In this document: positions 1 through 6,742 of the stretch, in pieces
Layout of the letters: each line of letters opens with the position of its first letter
Position numbering within the stretch: position 1 is the stretch's first letter
Source of the DNA: JAQUGA01 sp038210985
Lineage (GTDB): Bacteria; Bacteroidota; Bacteroidia; Bacteroidales; WCHB1-69
Length of the DNA stretch: 7,345 nucleotides
NCBI GenBank assembly: GCA_038210985.1
Contig: JBBQWB010000132.1
Coordinates: forward strand, 1-7,345
Direction of reading: 5' to 3'
The notes under the pieces: model-generated
What the model saw: the letters and a program-made list of their open reading frames with translations, nothing else
Database searches by the model: none
Told to the model about the DNA's origin: nothing
Made by a program: the position numbers and the translations under genes

Positions 1-18
1 GTATTCGGCAATGTTCAT
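1..18 (-). CDS. Possible start of a second gene, six codons visible
   Basis: On the minus strand an ATG at 18-16 overlaps the upstream TGA as ATGA. It is preceded by AAGGAG (26-21), a Shine-Dalgarno-like sequence, but with only two bases of spacing, which is short. The six visible residues are MNIAEY. IAEY also occurs inside the upstream fragment and is encoded there by the same 12 bases, so the two genes could be related. Only 18 bases are visible, so this is a weak call. Confidence 0.25.
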
Positions 19-59
19 GACTCCTTCTGTTTTGCTGCGAAACTGAAGGAGTCATGAAC
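13..59. repeat. Near-perfect 47-base inverted repeat
   Basis: The 15 bases at 13-27 are the exact reverse complement of 45-59. The pairing continues inward after one T/T mismatch (28/44) through 29-34 with 38-43, including one G·T pair, and leaves a 3-base loop at 35-37. On the minus strand the hairpin covers the last codons of one frame and the start of the next. No T-run follows on either side, so it does not look like an intrinsic terminator. It may be natural or an amplification fold-back. The imperfect centre argues mildly for a natural palindrome. Confidence 0.7.
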
Positions 60-121
60 CTTGCAGATGTATTCGGCAATCAACATGCGGTAGTTGCTTT
101 CGAGGTCTTCGATAACACATT
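15..121 (-). CDS. C-terminal fragment of an unrecognised protein
   Basis: Reading the minus strand from the junction gives about 34 codons ending in TGA at 17-15. The C-terminal residues end in AAKQKES, and the segment includes the phrase YRMLIAEYI. The codon third positions are mostly G or C, consistent with real coding DNA from a higher-GC source. I do not recognise the family. The N-terminus is lost at the chimeric junction, so no domain or function can be given. A second reading frame starts with an ATG that overlaps this stop (ATGA), which suggests two translationally coupled genes in the donor genome. Confidence is limited by the short length. Confidence 0.45.
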
Positions 122-433
122 GTGGTAGATGATAAAATGCATGCCCGTTCAATAGGACCATATTCTTTAATTACACAACAACCACTTGGAGGTAAAGCTC
201 AATTTGGAGGACAGCGTTTTGGTGAAATGGAGGTTTGGGCTCTTGAAGCATTTGGAGCAGCAAATATTCTACAAGAAATCTTAACCGTTAAATCCGATGA
301 TGTTGTTGGACGTGCTAAAGCTTATGAATCTATTGTTAAAGGCGATAACATGCCAACACCTGGAATTCCTGAATCGTTCAACGTGTTAGTTCACGAGCTT
401 AAAGGATTATGTTTAAATGTTACATTTGAATAA
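122..433 (+). CDS. rpoB: RNA polymerase beta subunit, 3' end only
   Basis: This is the C-terminal ~103 residues of the RNA polymerase beta subunit, a part of the catalytic core that makes all cellular RNA. The diagnostic stretch begins VDDKMHARSIGPYS and continues through QQPLGGKAQFGGQRFGEMEVWALEAFGA. These match the beta C-terminal region (the switch/clamp segment that contacts beta-prime). The end, HELKGLCLNV, followed closely by the TAA at 431-433, is the normal end of the protein. The GTG at 122 is not a true start: homology begins at about codon 125 and the rest of the gene is absent, replaced by unrelated sequence. The intact gene would be well over 1200 residues. rpoC follows 67 bases downstream, the usual order. 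Confidence 0.95.
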   Translation: MVDDKMHARSIGPYSLITQQPLGGKAQFGGQRFGEMEVWALEAFGAANILQEILTVKSDDVVGRAKAYESIVKGDNMPTPGIPESFNVLVHELKGLCLNVTFE

Positions 434-434
434 T

Positions 435-468
435 AAAAAGAATGTAGAAATTTTCTACATTCTTTTTT
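435..468 (+). terminator. Terminator-like hairpin between rpoB and rpoC
   Basis: Immediately after the rpoB stop, GAATGTAGAA (440-449) pairs perfectly with TTCTACATTC (453-462) around a 3-base loop. The stem is extended by A435-439 against the T-run 463-468. This has the form of an intrinsic terminator. It sits inside what should be one transcription unit, so it may act as a partial terminator, attenuator or RNA-processing site rather than a full stop. The stem is A+T rich and therefore only moderately stable. Confidence 0.6.
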
Positions 469-500
469 CACAAAATTATTGATTTCAATAAAAATAAAAT

Positions 501-3500
501 ATGGCTTTTAGAAAAGACCAAGCAATCAGAAAAGAATTTTCGCAAATTACAATTAGTTTAGCGGCACCCGAATCAATACTTGAACAGTCAAGAGGTGAAG
601 TCGTAAAACCCGAAACCATAAATTATCGTACATACAAACCCGAAAGTAATGGTTTGTTTTGCGAACGAATTTTTGGACCAGTAAAGGATTGGGAATGTCA
701 TTGTGGAAAATACAAACGCATCCGTTATAAAGGAATTATTTGCGATCGATGCGGCGTTGAAGTTACCGAACGTAAAGTTCGTCGCGAACGTATGGGACAT
801 ATACACCTAGTAGTTCCTGTTGCTCATATTTGGTTCTTTAAATCACTTCCTAATAAAATAGGAGCACTACTTGGTTTAAATTCTAAATCAATTGATGCTA
901 TTGTGTATTACGAAAAATATGTAGTAATAAATTCAGGCGCAGCTCAAACTGATGGAGTTAATCGAATGGATCTTCTTACAGAAGAAGAATATTTTGAAAT
1001 TATCGACCGTCTTCCTAAAGAAAATCAACTGTTGGATGAATTAGATCCAAATAGATTTTTTGCAAAAATGGGAGCCGAAGCTCTTCAACTTTTGCTAAGT
1101 CAAATTGATTTAGATAAAGAATCATTTGATTTAAGAGATAGAGCTAGCAAAGAAACTTCTCAACAAAGAAAATCTGACATTTTAAAACGTTTAAATGTTT
1201 TTGAAGGATTTCGCGATGCTAACAAACACATTAGAAATCGTCCCGAATGGATGATTGTAAATATTGTTCCTGTTATACCTCCCGAACTTCGACCATTAGT
1301 GCCTTTGGATGGTGGCAGATTTGCTACTTCCGATTTAAATGATTTATATCGTCGTGTGATAATTCGCAATAATCGTTTAAAACGATTAATTGAGATTAAA
1401 GCTCCAGATGTAATCATGCGTAACGAAAAACGTATGTTGCAAGAAGCTGTTGACTCATTGTTTGACAATTCAAGAAAAGCAAGTTCGGTTAAAACTGAAT
1501 CAAACAGACCACTTAAATCGCTATCGGATAGCTTAAAAGGAAAACAAGGACGTTTTCGTCAAAACCTTTTAGGTAAACGTGTCGATTATTCAGGACGTTC
1601 GGTTATTGTTGTTGGACCCGAACTTAAACTAAACGAATGTGGTATTCCAAAAGAAATGGCTTCTGAACTTTTCAAACCATTTATCATTCGTAAACTTTTA
1701 GAACGAGGAATTGTAAAAACCGTTAAATCTGCAAAAAAAATAGTTGACCGTAAGGATCCTGTTGTTTGGGATATTTTAGAAAATATATTAAAAGGACACC
1801 CAGTTATGTTAAACCGTGCTCCTACCCTTCACAGATTAGGTATTCAAGCGTTTCAACCTAAGTTAGTGGAAGGTAAAGCAATTCGTTTACACCCATTAAC
1901 ATGTACTGCGTTTAATGCCGACTTTGATGGTGACCAAATGGCTGTTCACGTTCCACTTGGTAATGCAGCAATTTTAGAAGCTCAATTATTAATGCTTGCT
2001 TCTCATAATATTCTTAATCCTGCAAATGGTGCTCCTGTTACCGTTCCTTCACAAGATATGGTTTTAGGACTTTATTATATTACTAAAGGACTAAGAAGCG
2101 ATGATACAATTACGGTTAAAGGAGAAGGAATGAAATTTTATTCTCCCGAAGAAGTAATTATTGCATATAACGAAAAACAAGTTAACCTTCATGCATATAT
2201 ACATTGTAAATTAGATGTAAAAGGCAATGGAAAAATTGAAATGTTAGAGACTACTGTTGGCAGAGTTCTATTAAACCAAGTTGTACCAAAAGAATTTGGA
2301 TACTTGAACGAATTGTTGACTAAAAAATCTTTACGTGATATTATCTCTAAAATTTTGAAAAAATCGGGAACTGCAGCTACTGCAAAATTCTTAGACGATA
2401 TTAAAGATTTAGGATTTAATATGGCGTTTAAGGGTGGTTTATCATTTAACTTAAGTAATGTTGTTGTACCTCCAGAAAAAGTTCAATTAGTAGAAGAAGC
2501 AAATTTAGAAGTGGACGAAGTAATGAACAATTACAATATGGGATTCATTACAAACAATGAACGTTACAATCAAATAATTGACATTTGGACACATACAAAC
2601 GCAAAACTTAGTCGAATCCTAATGGAGCAAATATCTAAGGATCAACACGGATTTAATCCTGTGTATATGATGTTAGATTCTGGTGCTCGTGGTTCAAAAG
2701 AACAGATTCGTCAGTTATCTGGCATGAGAGGTTTAATGGCAAAACCAATGAAAGCTGGTGCAAGTGGTGGTGAAATTATTGAAAATCCAATTTTATCAAA
2801 TTTTAAAGAAGGATTATCGGTACTTGAATACTTCATTTCTACTCACGGTGCTCGTAAAGGTTTGGCTGATACTGCTTTAAAAACTGCCGATGCTGGATAC
2901 TTAACTCGTCGTTTAGTAGATGTTGCACAAGATGTGATTGTGAATGAAGAAGATTGTGGAACATTAAGAGGTTTAACAGTTACTGCACTAAAGAAAAATG
3001 AAGAAATTGTTGAATCCTTATTCGACAGAATATTAGGACGTGTAGCATTACACGATGTTTATCATCCATTTACAGGCGATATTATCGCTTATGCTGGTCA
3101 AGAACTTAACGAAGAAATATGTCAAATTATTGCAGATTCTCCAATTGAAGAAGTTGAAATTCGTTCGGTATTAACCTGCGAATCAAAAATGGGTGTTTGT
3201 GCTCGATGCTATGGTCGAAACTTAGCAACAGGAAAAATGGTTCAAAAAGGTGAAGCAGTTGGTGTTATTGCAGCACAATCTATTGGAGAACCTGGAACTC
3301 AGCTTACCCTAAGAACTTTCCACGTGGGTGGTGTTGCAAGTAATATTGGTGTTCAGGCAAATATTGAAGCCAAATATGATGGATTTCTTCAAATTGAAGA
3401 ACTTAGATCGGTTGCTTATAAAGACAAAGATGGTAAACAATATAGCATTGTAATTGGTCGTTCGGCTGAAATGCGAATTATTGATCCTCACACTCAAATA

Positions 3501-4775
3501 ACTTTAGCTTCATCTAATATTCCTTATGGTGCTCATTTATATAAAGAAAATGGCATTACACTTAAAAAAGGTGAGAGAATAGCCGACTGGGATCCATTTA
3601 ATGCAGTTATTATTTCGGAAGTATCTGGTAAAGCTCGATTTGAAGATATAATTGAAGGCGTAACCTATCGTATCGAAACAGATGAACAAACTGGTTTTAA
3701 TGATAAAGTAATTATCGAAAGTCGTCAAAAAACTCGAAATCCTTCCATGAAAATAATGTCATCCAATGATGAAGAAATAAGATCATACGATATACCAGTT
3801 AATTCTCATCTCATTGTTCAAGAAGGTGAAACTGTAAAAGCAGGCGATATTTTAGTAAAAATTCCAAGAACATTCGGAAAATCTGGTGATATCACTGGTG
3901 GTTTACCTCGTGTTACTGAATTATTTGAAGCTAGAAACCCATCTGACCCAGCTGTTGTAGCCGAAATTGATGGTATCGTTTCTTTTAGTAAAAAATTAAA
4001 ACGTGGTAACCGCGAAATTATCATCACTTCTAAAACAGGTGAAGAAAAAAAATACTTAGTTGCTACTTCTAAACAAATTTTAGCTCAAGAAAACGACTTT
4101 GTTAAAGCTGGTACTTCTTTATCCGAAGGCTCTATATCTCCTGCTGAAATACTTTCCATTAAAGGACCTATGAAAGTTCAGGAATATATTGTAAATGAAG
4201 TTCAAGAAGTGTATCGTTTACAGGGAGTAAAAATTAATGATAAACACTTTGAAGTTATTGTTCGTCAAATGATGCGTAAAGTTGAAATTGAAGATCAGGG
4301 GGATACAAAGTTTTTAGAAAATGAGTTAATAAATAGAATTGATTTCCGTGAAGAAAATGATTTTGTTTTCGACAAAAAAGTAATCACGGAAGGTGGCGAT
4401 TCTGAAAATTATAAGAATGGTCAAATAATTAGTGCTCGTAAACTACGCGATGAAAATTCATTGCTAAAACGTAAGGATAAAAAGTTAATTGAAGCTCGTG
4501 ATGCTCGTCCAGCAACTGGTCGTCAAGTATTACAAGGGATTACTCGTGCATCACTACAAACTCGAAGCTTTATCTCTGCTGCTTCCTTCCAGGAAACTAC
4601 AAAGGTACTAACCGATGCTGCAGTAAATGCTAAAATAGATAGACTACAAGGTTTAAAGGAAAACGTTATTGTTGGACACTTAATTCCTGCCGGAACTGGT
4701 TTAAGGGATTATGAAGATATGATAGTGGGTTCAAAAGAAGAACACTTAAGTTTACAAGCTTCTAAAAAAATGTAA
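501..4775 (+). CDS. rpoC: RNA polymerase beta-prime subunit
   Basis: This is the complete beta-prime subunit (1424 residues, a normal length for this phylum), which carries the polymerase active site. The N-terminal zinc site has C66, C68, C81 and C84. The double-psi beta-barrel holds the catalytic NADFDGDQM motif, with the Mg-binding aspartates D474, D476 and D478. The bridge-helix region lies around 725-805 (GARGSKEQIRQLSGMRG, then GLADTALKTADAGYLTRRLVD). The second zinc site is C819, C893, C900 and C903. The trigger-loop region is around 926-944 (QSIGEPGTQLTLRTFHVGG). The C-terminus has the conserved GITRASLQTRSFISAASFQ block. The start MAFRKDQAIRKEF follows an A-rich leader without a clear Shine-Dalgarno sequence, as is usual in Bacteroidota. 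No frameshift or missing key residue was seen. The gene lies between rpoB and the DUF3467 gene and is probably cotranscribed with both. Confidence 0.99.
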   Translation: MAFRKDQAIRKEFSQITISLAAPESILEQSRGEVVKPETINYRTYKPESNGLFCERIFGPVKDWECHCGKYKRIRYKGIICDRCGVEVTERKVRRERMGHIHLVVPVAHIWFFKSLPNKIGALLGLNSKSIDAIVYYEKYVVINSGAAQTDGVNRMDLLTEEEYFEIIDRLPKENQLLDELDPNRFFAKMGAEALQLLLSQIDLDKESFDLRDRASKETSQQRKSDILKRLNVFEGFRDANKHIRNRPEWMIVNIVPVIPPELRPLVPLDGGRFATSDLNDLYRRVIIRNNRLKRLIEIKAPDVIMRNEKRMLQEAVDSLFDNSRKASSVKTESNRPLKSLSDSLKGKQGRFRQNLLGKRVDYSGRSVIVVGPELKLNECGIPKEMASELFKPFIIRKLLERGIVKTVKSAKKIVDRKDPVVWDILENILKGHPVMLNRAPTLHRLGIQAFQPKLVEGKAIRLHPLTCTAFNADFDGDQMAVHVPLGNAAILEAQLLMLASHNILNPANGAPVTVPSQDMVLGLYYITKGLRSDDTITVKGEGMKFYSPEEVIIAYNEKQVNLHAYIHCKLDVKGNGKIEMLETTVGRVLLNQVVPKEFGYLNELLTKKSLRDIISKILKKSGTAATAKFLDDIKDLGFNMAFKGGLSFNLSNVVVPPEKVQLVEEANLEVDEVMNNYNMGFITNNERYNQIIDIWTHTNAKLSRILMEQISKDQHGFNPVYMMLDSGARGSKEQIRQLSGMRGLMAKPMKAGASGGEIIENPILSNFKEGLSVLEYFISTHGARKGLADTALKTADAGYLTRRLVDVAQDVIVNEEDCGTLRGLTVTALKKNEEIVESLFDRILGRVALHDVYHPFTGDIIAYAGQELNEEICQIIADSPIEEVEIRSVLTCESKMGVCARCYGRNLATGKMVQKGEAVGVIAAQSIGEPGTQLTLRTFHVGGVASNIGVQANIEAKYDGFLQIEELRSVAYKDKDGKQYSIVIGRSAEMRIIDPHTQITLASSNIPYGAHLYKENGITLKKGERIADWDPFNAVIISEVSGKARFEDIIEGVTYRIETDEQTGFNDKVIIESRQKTRNPSMKIMSSNDEEIRSYDIPVNSHLIVQEGETVKAGDILVKIPRTFGKSGDITGGLPRVTELFEARNPSDPAVVAEIDGIVSFSKKLKRGNREIIITSKTGEEKKYLVATSKQILAQENDFVKAGTSLSEGSISPAEILSIKGPMKVQEYIVNEVQEVYRLQGVKINDKHFEVIVRQMMRKVEIEDQGDTKFLENELINRIDFREENDFVFDKKVITEGGDSENYKNGQIISARKLRDENSLLKRKDKKLIEARDARPATGRQVLQGITRASLQTRSFISAASFQETTKVLTDAAVNAKIDRLQGLKENVIVGHLIPAGTGLRDYEDMIVGSKEEHLSLQASKKM

Positions 4776-4791
4776 TTAAAATTAAAAAGAT

Positions 4792-5109
4792 ATGAATCCA
4801 GAAAACGAAAATCAAAATGCAATCAATATTAATTTAAGCGAGGAAACTGCTGAAGGAGAATATTCTAATTTAGCAATTATTACTCATTCAAATGCCGAAT
4901 TTATTATTGATTTCGTTAAAATTATGCCTGGCATCCCTAAAGGGAATGTAAAATCCAGAATTATTTTAACACCTTTACACGCTAAACGTTTGCTTAACGC
5001 TCTAAAGGAGAATGTTCAAAAATTCGAAACAGTTAATGGTCATATTAAAGAATCGGATGGCTACGAAAGTTTTCCAATGAATATTGGAACTCCTAAAGCC
5101 AAAGCATAG
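4792..5109 (+). CDS. DUF3467 family small protein
   Basis: This 105-residue soluble protein has no signal peptide or membrane segment. It matches from memory the DUF3467 family: an acidic N-terminus (about 1-22), then YSNLAIITHSNAEFIIDFV (about 24-42), a PG-IPKGNVKSRIILTP segment and a helix HAKRLLNALKENVQKFE. In Bacteroidota this family is typically encoded right after rpoC, as here, with only 16 bases between the rpoC stop and this ATG. It is therefore very probably translated from the same mRNA and closes the operon before the terminator at 5126. Its molecular function is unknown to me. The linkage suggests, but does not prove, a role connected with RNA polymerase. The family call is from memory of the sequence pattern and position. 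Confidence 0.85.
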   Translation: MNPENENQNAININLSEETAEGEYSNLAIITHSNAEFIIDFVKIMPGIPKGNVKSRIILTPLHAKRLLNALKENVQKFETVNGHIKESDGYESFPMNIGTPKAKA

Positions 5110-5125
5110 ATATTCTATGGTTAAT

Positions 5126-5163
5126 AAAAAAAGAGAACTTCTCACTAGGTTCTCTTTTTTTTT
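5126..5163 (+). terminator. Intrinsic terminator of the rpoBC-DUF3467 operon
   Basis: GAGAAC (5133-5138) pairs with GTTCTC (5149-5154). The stem is extended by the A-run 5126-5132 against the long T-run 5155-5163. It lies 17 bases after the DUF3467 stop. A smaller palindrome, CATAGA/TCTATG (5105-5119), overlaps the stop codon itself. Confidence 0.85.
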
Positions 5164-5174
5164 GTAAATCAAAT

Positions 5175-5206
5175 ATTAGCTGAATTGTAGCGATGCTACA
5201 GCTAAT
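5175..5206. repeat. Bulged stem-loop in the convergent intergenic gap
   Basis: ATTAGCTG (5175-5182) pairs with CAGCTAAT (5199-5206). A second stem, TAGC/GCTA (5188-5191 with 5195-5198), closes a 3-base loop, leaving a five-base bulge on one side. No long T-run follows, so it is not an obvious terminator. It lies between the two facing terminators and its role is unknown. Confidence 0.5.
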
Positions 5207-5233
5207 TTTACGAAAAACAAAAAAAATAGTTAC

Positions 5234-5267
5234 AAAAAAAAAGCTGCCAATTAATTGACAGCTTTTT
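5234..5267 (-). terminator. Terminator of the first lipoprotein gene
   Basis: On the minus strand, AGCTGTCAATT and AATTGGCAGCT form a stem with one mismatch (5247/5258) and a TTAA loop. The A-run at 5234-5242 supplies the U-tract of the minus transcript. The T-runs at 5263-5267 and 5271-5277 could also let it act in the plus direction. It begins 20 bases after the stop of the lipoprotein gene ending at 5287. Confidence 0.8.
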
Positions 5268-5286
5268 AATTTTTTTGAAAAAAGAA

Positions 5287-5628
5287 TTATTTATTACCTT
5301 TTTTCATAGATTTAGCTTTGTCGCTAGTTGTAGTTTTAGGTTCTTCTTTTTTTACCTCTTTTTTAACTGTAGTAGTAGTAGTTTTTCCACCTTTTTTGTT
5401 TTTAGCAGCTTCTTCTACAGCAGCTATTGAATCTGTTTTTGCTTTTTCAGTAGCAGCAAATGCTGCAGCTTCTTCAGCAGTAGCAATTGAATCAAGACGT
5501 GCTTGTTCAACCTGTGCAATTGAATCTTGTTTTGCTTTTTCAGCAGCTTCTTTTTCTGCTTTGCTTGGTCCACATGCTACAACTGCAAACATGCTAACAC
5601 CCATTAATAATACAAATAATTTTTTCAT
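5287..5628 (-). CDS. Small helical lipoprotein, long paralogue
   Basis: This 113-residue protein has a clear lipoprotein signal: MKKLF, then a hydrophobic core, then a VVAC lipobox with C19 as the lipidated residue. The mature part begins GPSKAEKE and has no acidic cluster just after the Cys of the kind linked to surface export in Bacteroidota, so a periplasm-facing anchor is the simpler guess. Residues about 23-79 are Ala/Glu/Lys rich and probably helical, with DSIA at 35, 46 and 66. The tail (about 80-113) is Lys/Thr rich and low complexity, ending in K. The family is not recognised and no enzymatic motif is seen. Codons 1-42 are almost identical to the gene at 6852-7115, so this is one of a duplicated pair. 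A shared promoter box lies at 5661-5668. The coding call is supported by the lipobox, the dedicated terminator and the silent differences between paralogues. Confidence 0.85.
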   Translation of the reverse strand: MKKLFVLLMGVSMFAVVACGPSKAEKEAAEKAKQDSIAQVEQARLDSIATAEEAAAFAATEKAKTDSIAAVEEAAKNKKGGKTTTTTVKKEVKKEEPKTTTSDKAKSMKKGNK

Positions 5629-5660
5629 GCTTTGTTTAGTTTTTTAGTTAATTTCCGTTG

Positions 5661-5668
5661 CAAATTTA
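5661..5668 (-). promoter_or_regulatory. Putative -7 box (TAAATTTG) of the first lipoprotein gene
   Basis: The minus strand reads TAAATTTG, which fits the Bacteroidota TAnnTTTG consensus, 32 bases before the ATG. No clear TTTG -33 element is visible at the usual distance. The same box, in similar flanking sequence and at a similar distance, precedes the paralogue at 7150-7157. That conservation strengthens the call. Confidence 0.6.
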
Positions 5669-5973
5669 GTAAGAAGATTTATTATATGTTATGACTTGGT
5701 CTATTTTTTTTAATTACCCATAGATTAATTCTATACTTGAGGAAAATCATACTTTACAAAAATAGAATTATTACCAAAAATCAGACAATAAAACAACTTA
5801 CAGTGCTATAAAACAGATGCATAAATTATTTTATCTTAATTATAAAAATAAAAAATACGGGAAAATAATATTGTTAATTCAAAAAATAAATTGTTCATTG
5901 AATGACAAGTTTTGAGAAATATATTCTACAATCCACTCCAATCTGACGCTAATAACAAAATTTATAAATTTAA
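5669..5973. other. A+T-rich intergenic stretch, no gene seen
   Basis: No open frame with coding character is visible on either strand. The stretch is very A+T rich. The only structure noted is a small palindrome, ATAGA/TCTAT, at 5720-5734. It is the region upstream of the first lipoprotein promoter and ends at the first MITE-like element. Confidence 0.5.
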
Positions 5974-6204
5974 TCACTACTGACCGACTTAATTTAAAAG
6001 TATCTGATTTGTGTAAATTGTTTCAATCAATTTTCACCTCAGTCATAAAGGAAGAATTGATTTTCAGCAATTTACATCCTTCAGGATTGAGGCAAATAAA
6101 TTGGTGAAAATCTGTAAAAAACTACCCCATAGATTTATTATTGTTTATACTAAAATGATAATCAATGAAATAAATTGTCATTATTTATTTTTGTCGGTCA
6201 GTAA
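5974..6204. mobile_element. MITE-like element, copy A
   Basis: This is a non-coding element of about 231 bases. Its ends carry inverted repeats: ACTGACCGAC at 5979-5988 is the exact reverse complement of 6193-6202. It contains a nested hairpin core (6011-6077) that is shared with copy B. AAATTTAA occurs just outside the left end (5966-5973) and near the right end (6207-6214) and could be a target duplication, but A+T-rich flanks make this weak. No transposase is encoded, so it would depend on an element elsewhere in the genome. The parent IS family cannot be assigned from the sequence alone. Confidence 0.6.
6011..6077. repeat. Nested hairpin core of copy A
   Basis: The outer stem is TGTAAATTG (6012-6020) with CAATTTACA (6068-6076). 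The inner stem is AATCAATTTT (6025-6034) with 6053-6062, containing one G·T pair. CCT/AGG (6037-6039 with 6049-6051) closes a 9-base loop. The same layout is found in copy B, which argues that the fold is conserved. Confidence 0.6.
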
Positions 6205-6223
6205 TAAAATTTAATAATTTATA

Positions 6224-6470
6224 TCACTATTGTCCGATAAAATAAATAAATTTTGCAATAAGTGTAAATTACTTCAATCAATTTTTGCCTCAATACTAAA
6301 GGAAAAATTGATTTTCAGCAATTTACACACTTTAGGTAGGGGTAATAAATTCAGGGAAAACCATATTTTTAAAACATACAAAAACAAACCCTATTTTCTG
6401 TCATTTCACCTATTAATTTATTATTCAGTGTTTTACAACAATTGTCAAAATTTATATCGGACAACAGTGA
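6224..6470. mobile_element. MITE-like element, copy B
   Basis: This is a non-coding element of about 247 bases lying 19 bases after copy A. TCACTATTGTCCGATA (6224-6239) matches the reverse complement of 6455-6470 with one mismatch. The similarity continues inward imperfectly through a TAAATTTTG-type stretch, giving an extended terminal inverted repeat of perhaps 35-40 bases. The ends resemble those of copy A (CACTAyTGnCCGA). The interior shares the hairpin core. Copies A and B are clearly related but diverged, so they are not a recent tandem copy. Flanking A+T-rich sequence obscures any target duplication. Confidence 0.7.
6262..6328. repeat. Nested hairpin core of copy B
   Basis: GTGTAAATT (6262-6270) pairs perfectly with AATTTACAC (6320-6328). 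Inside it, AATCAATTTTT (6276-6286) pairs perfectly with AAAAATTGATT (6303-6313). CCT/AGG (6288-6290 with 6300-6302) closes the loop. Compared with copy A, most changes fall in the loop or the joining segments. Confidence 0.65.
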
Positions 6471-6552
6471 AATTATATATTTCTTTATTTATATACACAT
6501 TTTAAAAATTAAATTTGAAGAGGTGCAGTAGATTTATTTATATATTTGCTTA

Positions 6553-6615
6553 CTAGCATTTGTAATCCGAGTTCAGAGCATTACTTTATTGGTTTGGATT
6601 GCAAATCCGAACTAG
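6553..6615. repeat. REP-like extragenic palindrome
   Basis: ATTTGTAATCC (6558-6568) pairs with GGATTGCAAAT (6596-6606), eleven pairs with one G·T. An outer CTAG/CTAG pair (6553-6556 with 6612-6615) flanks an asymmetric internal loop. Palindromes built on CGGATTTGCAATCC are, from memory, frequent intergenic repeats in Bacteroidota, some associated with REP-associated (IS200-like) transposases. No such transposase is in the window. Confidence 0.55.
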
Positions 6616-6631
6616 CGTTATTGGTCATGGT

Positions 6632-6718
6632 GATCCTGTCGTGCGGTCATGATGATTCGCCAAGGCGAAATCGAAGCATCCGCAACCTTCCTTCGACTTC
6701 GTCGTGGCGAATCAGGAT
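6632..6718. repeat. G+C-rich nested palindromic repeat
   Basis: This stretch is about 50% G+C. GATTCGCC (6654-6661) is the exact reverse complement of 6706-6713. TCGAAG (6671-6676) pairs with CTTCGA (6691-6696). ATCCTG (6633-6638) matches CAGGAT at 6713-6718. TTCGCC/GGCGAA at 6656-6669 offers an alternative tight hairpin. Together with the palindrome upstream, this looks like a cluster of intergenic repeat units rather than coding DNA. Confidence 0.55.
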
Positions 6719-6742
6719 GAATGCTAGGGTAAGTTCGAATAT

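Larger units (their letters stand above)
1..80. repeat. 12-base direct repeat at 1-12 and 69-80
   Basis: GTATTCGGCAAT occurs at 1-12 and again at 69-80. In both copies a CATG follows after three differing bases. On the minus strand both copies encode IAEY. This could reflect related adjacent genes or a local assembly repeat. Confidence 0.6.
1..121. other. Foreign or chimeric segment at the contig start
   Basis: This stretch is about 44% G+C by hand count, against an A+T-rich remainder. It runs straight into rpoB codons at about 122-125. rpoB should extend roughly 1150 codons further upstream, but the rpoB frame meets a TAA at 113-115 and nothing before the junction resembles beta-subunit sequence. 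On the minus strand the segment reads as open coding sequence with mostly G/C third positions, unlike rpoC. rpoB is essential and normally intact, so the likeliest reading is an assembly or amplification chimera between two genomes. A genuine rearrangement that left a dead rpoB 3' fragment is possible but less likely. The exact junction is uncertain within about 118-125. Confidence 0.75.

Noticed and set aside
116..125. A single inserted base (G at 122) breaking an otherwise intact rpoB
   Set aside because: Removing the G would restore HLVDD, but the codons before it do not resemble beta subunit and the composition changes. A junction explains the data better than a frameshift.
588..806. Minus-strand open frames within rpoC (also 1160-1468, 3309-3497, 3537-3728, 3818-4027)
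   Set aside because: All are antisense to conserved rpoC coding sequence and have no features of their own.
5175..5206. tRNA or tRNA remnant
   Set aside because: The fold is a single bulged stem-loop. No cloverleaf, T-loop sequence or CCA end is present.
5318..5647. Plus-strand open frame opposite the first lipoprotein gene
   Set aside because: It is a shadow of the minus-strand gene, which has a lipobox, promoter box and terminator. The frame at 6814-7128 mirrors the second gene in the same way.
5974..6470. CRISPR array
   Set aside because: There are only two diverged units of over 200 bases with inverted ends, and no short regular repeats or spacers.
6230..6505. Plus-strand open frame of 91 codons
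   Set aside because: It lies across MITE-like copy B, including its hairpin core and right terminal repeat, and its peptide has no recognisable character. The frame is incidental.
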